From positions 1 through 64,000 of the forward strand of contig CAVUAI010000053.1 in the NCBI GenBank assembly GCA_963739385.1: a stretch of DNA of 64,000 nucleotides, in the 5' to 3' direction. A program made the position numbers and the translations under genes. Position 1 is the stretch's first letter. Each line of letters begins with the position of its first letter. Below, piece after piece: positions 51,215 through 60,568 of this stretch. The notes under the pieces were generated by a model that did not search any database, was not told where the DNA came from, and saw only the letters and a list, made by a program, of their open reading frames with translations. Origin of the DNA: VAZQ01 sp963739385 (GTDB lineage Bacteria > Pseudomonadota > Alphaproteobacteria > Rhizobiales > Xanthobacteraceae).

Positions 51215-52129
51215 TTAGATCCCTCGCAGCAGGTACCACCACAGCGGCAATGTCAGGAACGACAGGGGGATGCCGATCCCGACCATGAGGGTTACCAGCG
51301 GAGGATCGAGTTTGTGTTCGATGGCAACGATGGCCGCGCCGATCTGAGGTGCCATTGCGGCTTCAAAGATCGTCACCTGCGTCACCGCGCCGTTCGAGCC
51401 GAGAAGCTTCACCAGGACGAACGCGACTAACATTGGTCCGAAGATCAATTTGAACAGCAGGCCGAGGCCGAGCGCCGAAAGGCGGCCCCGGAGATCTGCC
51501 AGGCGCAGCTGATATCCCACTGATACAAGAGCGATCGGCGCCAGCGTAGCGCCCAGACGACCGAGCAGCTCCTCGAAAGCTGCCGGAAACTCGATCGGTC
51601 GGAGAACGAGAGCCACCAGCAGGGCCTGGAACGGGGTAAATTTGAGGATTTTTTCAAGCACGCTCCAGGCGGACACGTCGCCGGTTCGACTCGAGGAATA
51701 CAGCACCGCGACGATGATGCCGAGCGTGGAGAGGACCATGTAGGTTCCGAGCTGGTCGATGAGGATCCCCACGCCCAGAAAGCTCACGCCGTAGAACGTC
51801 TCGATCATCGGAAGTCCGAGGAACGACGTATTGGCGAGAGAACCGGACAGGATCAAGCCACCCGTGGTCTGCGACGACCAACGTGCAAGTTTGGACGCCG
51901 TGACAAACACCAGCAGGCCGACGCCGAAGAGAACCCAAGGCGTTATCACCGGATAGACGAGCGACGCATCGATCCGGAGACTGTGCACATAGAGAAGGAT
52001 CACGGCCGGCAAGGAAATGTGGATGATGAAGCCGTTGAGCGCCGCCGGCGTGTTCTCAGGCAGACGGCCGCTTTGCCGCAGCACAATGCCGAGCGCGAAG
52101 CAGAACACCAGCAGTGCAATATTCACCAT
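51215..52129 (-). CDS. AEC-family auxin efflux carrier-like transporter
   Basis: A 304-residue integral membrane protein with about ten hydrophobic segments, the pattern of the AEC/bile acid sodium symporter-like family. Features are the FIIHISLPAVIL segment near the N-terminus, the GSLANTSFLGLPMIETFYG crossover region and the C-terminal MAPQIGAAIVAIEHKLDP repeat. Bacterial AEC members export or import organic acids such as malate or malonate; nothing in the sequence selects one. It stands alone, 61 bases after the lipase-like gene on the same strand. Confidence 0.88.
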   Translation of the reverse strand: MVNIALLVFCFALGIVLRQSGRLPENTPAALNGFIIHISLPAVILLYVHSLRIDASLVYPVITPWVLFGVGLLVFVTASKLARWSSQTTGGLILSGSLANTSFLGLPMIETFYGVSFLGVGILIDQLGTYMVLSTLGIIVAVLYSSSRTGDVSAWSVLEKILKFTPFQALLVALVLRPIEFPAAFEELLGRLGATLAPIALVSVGYQLRLADLRGRLSALGLGLLFKLIFGPMLVAFVLVKLLGSNGAVTQVTIFEAAMAPQIGAAIVAIEHKLDPPLVTLMVGIGIPLSFLTLPLWWYLLRGI

Positions 52130-52181
52130 GATACGCCCCGCTCGGCAGTTCGGGTGCCAGGGCGGCCCCCTGGCTGGGCTG

Positions 52182-52412
52182 CTACGACACCGTGCGTGTG
52201 TGCTCCGCAGCGATCGTGTAGCGGACGGTGGCCTGGAAACGCGTCTTTTCCGTCACGTCACGCCAGATGCCCTGCGCGTCCTGCAGGGACCCGAACGGAC
52301 CGAACACGCCCTCGGTGCCCGCGACCAGCTGATCGAAATCCAAGGTCTCGTATTTGCCGCCCACGACCCAATAACGCTGTGCGGCCGTGGCCTGTCGATG
52401 CACATTGGACAT
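52182..52412 (-). CDS. DUF4170 small protein
   Basis: A 76-residue cytoplasmic protein of the DUF4170 family. Landmarks are RYWVVGGKYETLDFDQLVAGT, VFGPFGSLQDAQGIWRDVTE and the C-terminal RYTI. The function is unknown; members are usually located near metabolic genes in Alphaproteobacteria. Here it is 31 bases downstream of isocitrate lyase on the same strand, with no obvious terminator between, so it may be co-transcribed with aceA. The ATG at 52412 gives MSNVHRQATAA. Confidence 0.83.
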   Translation of the reverse strand: MSNVHRQATAAQRYWVVGGKYETLDFDQLVAGTEGVFGPFGSLQDAQGIWRDVTEKTRFQATVRYTIAAEHTRTVS

Positions 52413-52443
52413 CCTGCGCCTCCATCGATTGCAAGGGTTGGGA

Positions 52444-53742
52444 TCACTCCGCCGCGACCTGGTGGTGGCAGCGCTGGAACTGTGACGCCTCCGTCAATTC
52501 CGCCATTGCCGCGGTAGAAGCGCCGGCACCGGAAACGGCCATGCTCACCAGGTCGAAATAGCCTGTGCCGACTTCCCGTTGATGTCTGGTGGCCGAGTAT
52601 CCATGCGTCTCGGACGCGAACTCGGCACTTTGCAATTCGCAATAGGCTGACATGCCGCGTTCGCGAAAGGCACGTGCCAGCTCGAACATCCCGTGATTGA
52701 GACTATGGAAGCCGGCGAGCGTGACGAACTGGAACTTGTAACCCATGGCGCCGAGCTCGCCCTGGAACCGGGCGATGGTGCGCTCCTCGAGGTTGGCGCG
52801 CCAGTTGAACGAGGGCGAACAGTTGTAGGCGAGAAGCTTGCCGGGAAACTCGCGGTGGATGGCGTGCGCGAATTCACGCGCCTCGTCGAGATCCGGTCTC
52901 GACGTCTCCCACCAGAGCATGTCGGCATAGCGCGCGAAAGCCAGGCCCCGCTTGATGCAATGCGCCAATCCGGAGCCTTCCTTCAGGCGATGGAAGCCCT
53001 CCGCCGTGCGCTCCCCCGTGAGAAACTCCCGGTCGCGTTCGTCGATGTCGGATGTGATCAGCCTGGCGCTTTCCGCATCGGTGCGCGCGATGACGAGAGC
53101 AGGCACCGCACAGATGTCCGCGGCCAGACGCGCGGCGTTCAAATTGCGTTCGTGCGCGGCAGTCGGAATGAGAACCTTGCCCCCGAGGTGCCCGCATTTC
53201 TTTTCGGATGCCAGTTGATCCTCGAAATGCACGCCGGCGGCGCCCGCCTCGATATACGCCTTCATGATCTCGTGGGCGTTGAGTGGTCCCCCGAAGCCGG
53301 CCTCCGCGTCCGCGACGATTGGCGCAAACCAGTAGCGTTGCATGCGTCCGTCCGCGTGCTCGATCTGGTCGGCGCGGCAAAGCGTCCGATTGATGCGCTT
53401 GCAGAGCTCGGGTCCGGCATTCGCAGGATACAAGCTCTGATCCGGATACATCGCGCCCGCGGTATTGTTGTCGGCGGCGACCTGCCAGCCCGACAGGTAA
53501 ATCGCCTTCAGGCCGGCGCGCACCATCTGCATGGCCTGGTTGCCGGACACTGCCCCGAGCGCGGCAACGAACGGTTCGTTGTGGAGCAGGTCCCACAGGC
53601 GGCACGCGCCAACCTCGGCCAAGGTGTGGCGGATGGCGAGCGATCCGCGCAGGCGCAACACGTCCTCGGGTCGGTAGCTGCGTTGGATTCCCGCAAACCG
53701 GTTCTTGGCAGCGGCGGGAACAAGCTGTTCGAATGTCAACAT
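52444..53742 (-). CDS. aceA: Isocitrate lyase
   Basis: A 432-residue isocitrate lyase, which cleaves isocitrate to glyoxylate and succinate in the glyoxylate shunt. The catalytic motif KKCGH has Cys183, and the IYLSGWQVAADNN, PIVADAEAGFGG and VHFEDQ segments match the family. The length is close to that of other bacterial enzymes. It should allow growth on acetate or fatty acids. The start at 53742 has an upstream gap of 284 bases (53743-54026), which contains no site that I can name. Malate synthase is not in the window. Confidence 0.94.
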   Translation of the reverse strand: MLTFEQLVPAAAKNRFAGIQRSYRPEDVLRLRGSLAIRHTLAEVGACRLWDLLHNEPFVAALGAVSGNQAMQMVRAGLKAIYLSGWQVAADNNTAGAMYPDQSLYPANAGPELCKRINRTLCRADQIEHADGRMQRYWFAPIVADAEAGFGGPLNAHEIMKAYIEAGAAGVHFEDQLASEKKCGHLGGKVLIPTAAHERNLNAARLAADICAVPALVIARTDAESARLITSDIDERDREFLTGERTAEGFHRLKEGSGLAHCIKRGLAFARYADMLWWETSRPDLDEAREFAHAIHREFPGKLLAYNCSPSFNWRANLEERTIARFQGELGAMGYKFQFVTLAGFHSLNHGMFELARAFRERGMSAYCELQSAEFASETHGYSATRHQREVGTGYFDLVSMAVSGAGASTAAMAELTEASQFQRCHHQVAAE

Positions 53743-54026
53743 GCGGCCCCTCTACGCTCTCGTTCGGCAAGCCGGCACTGCGGCTCGCTGTCGTGCGCGT
53801 ATTATTCGTGATTCCGGCGCGGCGAATGTGAGAGACGTCACAAGGGTGCAAATGTTTCGCTGCCGCGCGACGCCGATAAGCGGCATGCGTCACACTACAG
53901 TGACCCCGCGGAAGACTGAGCAAGCGAAGTGAGCGCCGCCTCATATTGCGCGACGCGCGGAGGCGCGCCGTTGCTACGAGAGCCTTCCCAGCAGCGACAG
54001 CGACGCGCCTGTCAGCCTGCTACTTG

Positions 54027-54911
54027 CTACTTGAGCATCTCGTCCGGCGGCATGATGCCCCACAAATTCGAGGCCGACGGATCCTTCGCCCACACCTTCG
54101 GCTTCTGCGGATTGTCGCGATGCCAGGGCCGCGGCTCGAAATAGCCGAGCTCCTCGTTCACCTGGTCGAGCTCGGCGAACAGCTCGGTGATCAGCCCGTT
54201 GGGCGCACGGTGATAGGCGAACAGGTTGTGGCCGATGCCGTGGCGGCCCGGCCCCCACAGGAGCTTGTAGCCGTTGAGGCTCAGATAATCGCATGCGGTT
54301 TGCAGGTGGGCCCAGTCGCGCAGTTCGAACGCGGTGTGGAAGTGGCGGTCTGCGTCGGTCTGCATCAGGTTGATGGTGTGATGGTCGGGGCCGCAGCGCA
54401 GGAACGAGAAGAAATCCCCCATCCAGTCCGAGACACGAAAGCCCAGCACATCGCAATAGAACTTCGTCACCTTCTGGACGTCGGTGACGAAGAACGCCAC
54501 ATGGCCGAGCTTGTGAGGCACGATGCCCTTGCGCGGGAAGCGCTGGCCCGAGAACGCGTCCCGCTTGAACACCTCCATCACGGTCCCTTTCGGGTCCTGG
54601 AACGTCAGCGCCTCCGCGATCGAGGGCTGCGGGTCCTTCTGGCGCTCGGTCTTGATGCCGTGGCCCCGCACCTCCTTCTCCAGGGCGTCAAGATCGTCAT
54701 CGGGCGCGATCTGGAAGCCCAGGCGCACGCATTTCGCCTGAGCGCCCTTGCGCAGCACCACCGAGTGGTGATCGACGGTAGAGGCGAGGTAGACCGCGTC
54801 CTTGTCCTTCCCGGTTTCGGTGAGGCCGAGGACTTCGGTGTAATACTCGGTCTGCTTGTCGACATCAGGCATCTCGTAGATGGCGTGGGCGATCTTCTTG
54901 ACGCGGATCAT
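54027..54911 (-). CDS. Two-domain VOC protein, extradiol ring-cleavage dioxygenase-like
   Basis: A 294-residue protein with two VOC domains. The C-terminal domain has the iron ligands expected of type I extradiol dioxygenases: His in KLGHVAFFV, His in PDHHTINLM and Glu in LITELFAEL. The N-terminal domain (MIRVKKIAHAIYEMPDVDK) is the non-catalytic copy. Such enzymes open catecholic or related aromatic rings next to two hydroxyls. The ATG at 54911 has a GGAG site. It is the last gene of a nine-gene catabolic cluster, downstream of the frameshifted dehydrogenase gene. The substrate is unknown. Confidence 0.87.
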   Translation of the reverse strand: MIRVKKIAHAIYEMPDVDKQTEYYTEVLGLTETGKDKDAVYLASTVDHHSVVLRKGAQAKCVRLGFQIAPDDDLDALEKEVRGHGIKTERQKDPQPSIAEALTFQDPKGTVMEVFKRDAFSGQRFPRKGIVPHKLGHVAFFVTDVQKVTKFYCDVLGFRVSDWMGDFFSFLRCGPDHHTINLMQTDADRHFHTAFELRDWAHLQTACDYLSLNGYKLLWGPGRHGIGHNLFAYHRAPNGLITELFAELDQVNEELGYFEPRPWHRDNPQKPKVWAKDPSASNLWGIMPPDEMLK

Positions 54912-54943
54912 GCGAATCTCCGTTCCTGCTTGTTCCCGGGATT

Positions 54944-55823
54944 TCAGCGTTCGGCGCGCGGCAGCGCGGTGATGACGTCGACCGTCGCGGCGATATCCTT
55001 CTCGCCCAAGCCCATCTCCATGAACTTGTCGTAGAGCTCCGTTGCACGATCCAGCATCGGCGTGGCCACGCCCACGCTGTCGGCGAACGTTCCGATCATG
55101 TCGAAATAGTGCTGCAGTCCCGGCACGGTCCCCTGCGCGGGCAGAAACCGCCGCTGCGCCATCCAGGGCGCGCGGATGCCGAACTGGGTCGACCCGCCGC
55201 TGCCGCTGGCGATGGCCTTGATCATGAGGTCCACATCGACGCCGGCCTTGAGCCCGAGCGCCATCGCCTCGGCGGTGGCGGCGATGTGGATCGCCACCAG
55301 CAGGTTGTTGATGAGCTTCACGCGGCTGGCGGCGCCGAACGGTCCGAAATAGAGGCACGAGTTCGGCAAATCCAGCGACATAGCGCTCGGCTTTCGCACA
55401 GGCCTCCTTGTCGCCGGCGAGATAGATGACGGCCTTGCGCGCCGACACCATCCCGGGCGTCCCGCTTACCTCGCCGTCGAGAAAAGCCGTCCCTTTCGCC
55501 GCCAGCGGGGCGACGTGCCGCTCCTTATCGGGCACGGGGTGCGAGCCAAGCTCGACAACGATCTGCCCGGGACGCGCGGACTTGAGCAGTCCGTTCGGAC
55601 CTTGCACCACATCGTCGAGTGCGTCCGAGGACGGCAGGCAGGAGAACACGATGTCGGCCTGCGCACCGATCTCGGCCGGGGAGCGGGCGGCAACACCGCC
55701 GGCCTTTTCGAAATCGGCGAGCGAACTGCGGCGATAGCCCAGCACCCGGTGGCCGCTTTTGATCAGGTTCTCGCAGATCGGCAGCCCGATCTTGCCGATA
55801 CCGACGAAGCCTACGGTTTCCAT
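54944..55823 (-). pseudogene. 3-hydroxyisobutyrate dehydrogenase-like oxidoreductase, frameshifted
   Basis: The N-terminal frame from ATG 55823 (GAGGAGGGGG site) encodes the Rossmann start VGFVGIGKIGLPICENL and continues through VELGSHPVPD to AGFAEL. There the frame changes; the next frame continues YFGPFGAASRVKLINNLLVAIHIAATAEAMALG, which holds the conserved Lys of the family, and ends ALPRAER. The span is 880 bases, one more than a multiple of three. Dropping one base near 55355 (for instance from the GCC in GTGCCTC) would give a normal 292-residue protein. Members oxidise beta-hydroxy acids with NAD. It could be a mutation or a sequence error. Confidence 0.82.
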
Positions 55824-55863
55824 GCTCCCCCTCCTCGCGCACACCGTCGTTCAGCCGACTGAC

Positions 55864-56238
55864 TCATGCCAGCTCGAGCGACTGGTCGGAAAAATTCACC
55901 TTGATGCCGAGCGAACCTTCCATGACCGTCCACTCCCGCAGATCGAAGCTGCGCAACCCATTGGCCACGAAAGGATCGGCCTCGGCGATCCGGCGCGCAG
56001 CCTCTGCGCTCGCCGCGCGCAGGACGGTCAGGCCGTCGCCGCGGGTCTTGCCGTCGGCCTCAGCCAGGGGACCCGACGCGAACAGCACGCCCTTCTTCTC
56101 CAGATCGATCATGTATTCGAGATGCTCCGGCAGGTGCCTGGCGATCTGTTCGGGCGCCGCGCCCCCTTTGGAGAGCACGACGTAAAGCTTCTTGCGCAGC
56201 ATGCCCTTGGTCAGCTCGCGAATGCGCTCTTCGGTCAT
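55864..56238 (-). CDS. YciI-like protein
   Basis: A 124-residue small soluble protein of the YciI family. The core KKLYVVLSKGG, then HLEYMIDLEKKGVLFASGPLAEADGK, then GLTVLRAASAEAARRIAEADPF and the C-terminal block fit a dimeric ferredoxin-like fold. Members are found with catabolic pathways and some catalyse dehalogenation or lactone chemistry. The ATG at 56238 has a GGAGAG site. It lies between the acyl-CoA ligase and the dehydrogenase genes on the same strand, so a role in the same pathway is likely but its reaction is unknown. Confidence 0.86.
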   Translation of the reverse strand: MTEERIRELTKGMLRKKLYVVLSKGGAAPEQIARHLPEHLEYMIDLEKKGVLFASGPLAEADGKTRGDGLTVLRAASAEAARRIAEADPFVANGLRSFDLREWTVMEGSLGIKVNFSDQSLELA

Positions 56239-56318
56239 GCTGTTCTCTCCCACATGGACGACATCGCTCGCAAGAGCAGCGCGAATTTGGCCCCGCCGCA
56301 AGGGATCTTGCCGCCCGG

Positions 56319-57894
56319 TCACGCCGGGAGCTTCATGCGACCGGTCCAGTCCTCCTTGAGCTTGTCGCGGAGGACCTTGCCGCGGTCGCTCTTGGGCAAG
56401 TCGGAGACGATCACGACCTGCTTGGGAACCTTCGGCGCCGGCAGCTTTTCCCGGCAATGGTCGATCACGGCGGTTTCGGTCACCGTCGTGCCCGGCCGCG
56501 GCACCACATAGCACACGACCTCCTCGCCGTAGACCGGGTCCGGAACCCCGACTGCGGCGGCATCGAGCACACCGGGGTGCTTCAACAGTACCTCATCGAT
56601 CTCCAGTGGTGCGATGTTCACGCCGCCGCGGATGATGAGGTCCTTCGTCCGCCCGCTCACCCGGATGAAGCCGTCCTCGTCCATGATCGCGAGGTCGCCG
56701 GACTTGATGCGCCGGCCACGGATCGGCTCGATCGTGCCGTCGTCGAGCAGATAGCCGACCGCGCAGTGCGGGCCGCCGGCCGTCACCTCGCCCTCGACAT
56801 GAGGCGGGCACGGCCTGCCCTCCGCATCGACGATCTCGAGCTCCTGATGGAGCGCGGGCAGCCCGACGGTTCCGAGCTTGCTGCTGTAGTGCCGGTTGCC
56901 GCACATCCACCCGGCCTCCGACATTCCGTACATCTGCAGCAGCTTGACCCCGTACATCTCCTCGAACCGCACCCATTGCTCGCGCGAAAGCGGCGCCGTG
57001 CTGCAAGTCATCAGCCGCAAGGTCGGTACATCCTTGGCGGTGAAGCCGAGCGGCGTATTGAGCAACATGTTCAGCACGGTGGGGACGCCGGCCGCAAACG
57101 TGATGCCGTAGGCCTGGATCCACTCGAAGAAGCGGCTGTGGGAAAAGCGCCTGGCGATGTGCATCGTCAAGCCCTTCTCCAGGAACGGCATCAGGCTGAG
57201 CACCTGGGCCGAGTTCCAGCCGAACGAGCGGTATTCGAGGGTGCGATCGTCGGCCGTCAGCCCGAGACATTCCAGCGTGGAGAGCCCGTTGAGCCAGTAG
57301 GCGCAATGATCGTAAACCACGACCTTGGGCCGGCTGGTGGTGCCCGACGTGCAGAATATACCAGCGATGTCGGCGGCCTCATTGCGCTCAGGCAGCGTGC
57401 CGGGGGCGATCCCGCGCGGCATAGCGCGAAAGAAATCGTCCTCCGCGTCGGCATCGGCACGATCAGCCGTGTAGGCGCCGAAACGGACGAACGGCCGGCC
57501 CGCCAGCAGCGCGTCGCCGTCGAGCTCCTTGTGCACCAGCGTGAGCACCGGAGCGACCGCGGTCGCGAGGCCGGCGATCAGCGTCGCATTGAGCTCGACA
57601 TTGAGCGGAGCGATGACTGCGCCGAGCCGCCAGGTCGCGAGCCAGATCAACAGCTTTTCGAGCGTCTCGTCCGACAACAGCAGTACGCGGCTGCCCTTCC
57701 CGACGCCCGCCTGCTTGAGTGCCGACGCGATGTCGGTGACCGCGCGTTCGAGCCCGCCGAAGCTGATCGAAGTCTCCTGGTCGAGGTCGACGATCGCGAG
57801 CTTGTCCGGATCGCGCTTGCCGGTATTGCGCGAGCAGGTCAGCGATCGGCTGATACGGGATTTCCGGCCGATGCCTCCCGAATACGTCCGCCAT
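56319..57894 (-). pseudogene. Acyl-CoA ligase (AMP-dependent synthetase), frameshifted
   Basis: From about codon 22 a long frame encodes a full adenylating enzyme: IAGIFCTSGTTSRPKVV (P-loop), YGMSEAGWM, SGDLAIMDEDGFIRVSGRTKDLIIRGG and the catalytic Lys in PKSDRGKVLRDKL. The natural start is ATG 57894 (AGAGAGG site) with MADVFGRHRPEIPYQPIADLLA, but that frame is separated from the rest by a shift near 57830. The span is 1576 bases, one more than a multiple of three. One surplus base in CTCGCGCAATACC would explain it. The enzyme should activate a carboxylic acid as its CoA thioester. It may be an error or a mutation. Confidence 0.83.
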
Positions 57895-57985
57895 GACGTT
57901 TCCTCTCTCTTTTCTTGTCTCCGACTTTTCTTCTCATTGTCGCAGACCGCGCCAGAGCACCACGACGGCATGCGCCGTCGGCACC

Positions 57986-59383
57986 CTAGGACACCGGCCA
58001 GCGCAGTTGCACCATGCGGTCGAGCTGCAAGTGCTTGCCGAAGCGTGCCACCGCGACCGGAATCTCCGCGTAGAGCTTGTCCTCGTCGATCCTGGTCAAG
58101 CGCCCGCCGGAAACGACATGTTCGCCGGCGACGAAGACATCGCGCACGGAATCCCCGGTCGCGCTGTAGACGAGATTCGAGACCGGATTGATCAACGGCT
58201 GCCATTCGGGGCGATTGGTGTCGAACAGGACGATGTCGGCCTCCTTGCCGACCTCGATCGAGCCGATGCGGTCATCCCATTGCGCCGCCTTTGCCCCGTT
58301 GCGCGTCGCCATTTCGAGCCCGGTCTCGGGCGGCATCACGCGCGGATTGATCCGTGTTTCCTTGTAGCAGCAACAGGCGAGCCGCACCTCCTGCGGCATG
58401 TCGACGATGCCGGAGCTGGCATGGTCCGATCCGATCGCCACGTTGACGCCGAGCGCCAGCAGCTCCGGCAGCTTGCCGAACAGGAAGTTGCCGTAGCCGT
58501 TATGGAGGCTCGAGCTCGGCGCGCAGACCAGCGACGGCTTGCGCCTGGCGAGCACCGCCACCTCCTCCGGCTCGAGCCAACCGGAATGCACGATCAGCAT
58601 GCGCTCGTCGATCACTCCCAGTGACTCGAGCCGCTCGATCTCGGCCTTGCCGGTGCGCGCCACGCTGGAATCGTGGGTAGAGTAACTGAAGCAGGCATGG
58701 GTCTGCAGCAAGGTGCCATACTGGCGCGCGAGCCGGTCGAGACCGAGGATCAGCTCATCCGACGCATTGTTGAGTCCGCGGAACGAGGCGCTGGCGCCAA
58801 GCCGCGGATTGCCCGACTTGGCATAGCGCGCGAGCACCGCCTCGGCGCGTTCCAGCGCCACCGCGGTCGTCTCGATCATGCGCTCGGGCAGGATCCCGAG
58901 CACCGACTTGGTGAGATCGAACGAGGAGCGCGCGACGATGGCGCGGATGCCGGTTGCCATGATCCCGTCGACCGAGGCCTCGGGGTGGTAGTTGCCGGGA
59001 TCGATGAAGCAGGTGACGCCATGCTTGAGGAGTTCGGCCGCCGCCAAGGTGGCGGAGACGCGCACGTCGTCGCTCTCGAGCGCCGCCTCGTACGGATACA
59101 TGCGGTCGAACAAAAACGACTGCGCATTGGCCTCGTCGGCGAGCCCGCGCGACAGCGCAAAGGAGGAATGCAGGTGACAGTCGATGAGACCCGGCGTCGC
59201 TACCGTGCGGCGGCCATCGACTACGTTCCGTCCGGAAAAGCCTCCGGCGACCACCGCCGACTTGTCGATGGCGACAATGCGCCCGTCATCCACCGCGATC
59301 GACGCGTCGCGGATGATGCGGCGCTCCGCGTCGACGGTGATTAGCCAGTCGATATTCGCGACGAGCAGGTCGACAGATTGCAC
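57986..59383 (-). CDS. TrzA/AtzA-type amidohydrolase (deaminase or chlorohydrolase family)
   Basis: A 465-residue metal-dependent amidohydrolase. Metal ligands are visible in order: His70 and His72 (GLIDCHLHSSF), a His in the TLLQTHACFS segment, a His in LIVHSGWLE and Asp in IGSDHASSG. The fold is that of cytosine, guanine or S-adenosylhomocysteine deaminases and triazine hydrolases. It probably deaminates or dechlorinates a heterocyclic compound. The family C-terminus with EADIVLFDTNRPEWQP is complete. It lies in the catabolic cluster but is set apart from the upstream cupin gene by a 116-base repeat. The start is ATG 59383. Confidence 0.88.
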   Translation of the reverse strand: MQSVDLLVANIDWLITVDAERRIIRDASIAVDDGRIVAIDKSAVVAGGFSGRNVVDGRRTVATPGLIDCHLHSSFALSRGLADEANAQSFLFDRMYPYEAALESDDVRVSATLAAAELLKHGVTCFIDPGNYHPEASVDGIMATGIRAIVARSSFDLTKSVLGILPERMIETTAVALERAEAVLARYAKSGNPRLGASASFRGLNNASDELILGLDRLARQYGTLLQTHACFSYSTHDSSVARTGKAEIERLESLGVIDERMLIVHSGWLEPEEVAVLARRKPSLVCAPSSSLHNGYGNFLFGKLPELLALGVNVAIGSDHASSGIVDMPQEVRLACCCYKETRINPRVMPPETGLEMATRNGAKAAQWDDRIGSIEVGKEADIVLFDTNRPEWQPLINPVSNLVYSATGDSVRDVFVAGEHVVSGGRLTRIDEDKLYAEIPVAVARFGKHLQLDRMVQLRWPVS

Positions 59384-59409
59384 GCTGGACTCCGGTTACG
59401 CGTTTCGGC

Positions 59410-59525
59410 TGTCATGCCCGTGAAAGCGGGCATCCAGTACTCACCGGACGATGGGCTCGGAACGGTTTGTGCCCAAATACATCGCGGGGTGCCTACTGGA
59501 TTGCCCGCTTTCGCGGGCAATGACA
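59410..59525. repeat. Composite intergenic repeat, copy R3
   Basis: The ends are inverted: TGTCATGCCCG...GCATCCAGTA at the left and TACTGGATTGCCCGC...GGCAATGACA at the right. It belongs to the same family as the repeat at 5794-5898. It is inserted inside the catabolic gene cluster, between the amidohydrolase and the cupin. Confidence 0.75.
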
Positions 59526-59538
59526 GCGGCGTGAGTGG

Positions 59539-60045
59539 CTACTTTGCCTCCCCCACATAGGTCAGATCGTCGGCGATCTTGAGTTCGATCAGCACGTTCT
59601 CGTCGGTCGAGTCCTCGCACAGCAAGGAGCGGTGGCCGATTCCCTTGGGGATAAAGAGCATGTCGCCGGGATGCATGATCTTGACGCCCATCTCGGTCTC
59701 CCACTTCAGCGCACCCTTGACGCAGAAGATGATCTCGTGGGCGTCGATGTTGCGATGCCAGAAGCCCATGTCGTGCTTGCGGCGCTTGGAAACGTCGACC
59801 TTCACCCGGTCGGAGGTGTAGAGCCGCAGCGGCGTGCCGTCGGCCTTGTCGAGGTTGCTGGGCGTGAACGTGTCGGCAAAGATGTTGATCATGCGGAAGA
59901 TGTCGCCGTTTTCCAGCACGCCGGCATTGATCACCGGCGGCTCGTTGTGCGCCAGCACGACGTTCTTGCCGTTGATTGTCACCAGCTCGCGATAGACCTG
60001 CTTCGCGACGGCACCGGCATCCTGCTTGCTCTGGGGCTTGTTCAT
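59539..60045 (-). CDS. Cupin-domain protein
   Basis: A 168-residue cupin. The first cupin motif is WHRNIDAHEIIFCVKGALKWETE and the second MHPGDMLFIPKGIGHRS, so His, His, Glu and a later His could bind a metal. Such single-cupin proteins act as dioxygenases, isomerases or ligand-binding proteins. The ATG at 60045 has an AGGAGAC site. It is 23 bases downstream of the iron-sulfur subunit of the molybdenum hydroxylase, so it is likely in the same operon. The reaction is unknown; a ring-opening or oxidation step fits the context. Confidence 0.84.
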   Translation of the reverse strand: MNKPQSKQDAGAVAKQVYRELVTINGKNVVLAHNEPPVINAGVLENGDIFRMINIFADTFTPSNLDKADGTPLRLYTSDRVKVDVSKRRKHDMGFWHRNIDAHEIIFCVKGALKWETEMGVKIMHPGDMLFIPKGIGHRSLLCEDSTDENVLIELKIADDLTYVGEAK

Positions 60046-60067
60046 GGACGTCTCCTGATGGGTCGTT

Positions 60068-60568
60068 TCATTGCGTTCGGTTGCCGCCGCCGGCGGCCTC
60101 GAGCACGGCCGCCACGATGCCGGCATAGCCGGTACAGCGGCACAAATGGCCGCTGAGCACCTCGACCACTTCGGCCTCGGTCGGACGGGGGTTGCGCGCG
60201 AGGAAGTCGGTGAACGACATGAGAATGCCGGGCGTGCAGAAACCGCATTGCAGGGCGTGGTTGTTCTGGAACGCCTGCTGGAGTGCATTGAGCTTTCCGT
60301 TCGGGTCGGCGAGCGACTCGACCGTCGTCACCGCGCGGCCCTCGGCCTGCACGGCGAGGGTCAGGCACGAGCGCACCGCCGCGCCGTCGATCAGCACCGT
60401 GCAGCAGCCGCACACGCCATGCTCGCAGCCCACGTGAGTTCCGGTAGCGCCGAGCACGTGGCGGAGGAAATCGCTGAGCAGCATGCGCGGCTCGGCCTCC
60501 CCCGACATTTTGCGGCCGTTGAGCGTGAGGCCGAGACGGACGCGGTCGCCCTTTTTCACGCGGCGCAT
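60068..60568 (-). CDS. Molybdenum hydroxylase small subunit, [2Fe-2S] protein
   Basis: A 166-residue iron-sulfur subunit of the xanthine dehydrogenase/CO dehydrogenase family. It has eight Cys in the usual two clusters: Cys48, 53, 56 and 68 (CEHGVCGCC and the next Cys) and the LQCGFCTPG and HLCRCTGYAG motifs. It passes electrons from the molybdenum centre to FAD. The ATG at 60568 overlaps the 3' end of the FAD subunit gene by 13 bases. It forms a trimer with the FAD and molybdopterin subunits encoded on the same strand. Confidence 0.92.
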   Translation of the reverse strand: MRRVKKGDRVRLGLTLNGRKMSGEAEPRMLLSDFLRHVLGATGTHVGCEHGVCGCCTVLIDGAAVRSCLTLAVQAEGRAVTTVESLADPNGKLNALQQAFQNNHALQCGFCTPGILMSFTDFLARNPRPTEAEVVEVLSGHLCRCTGYAGIVAAVLEAAGGGNRTQ

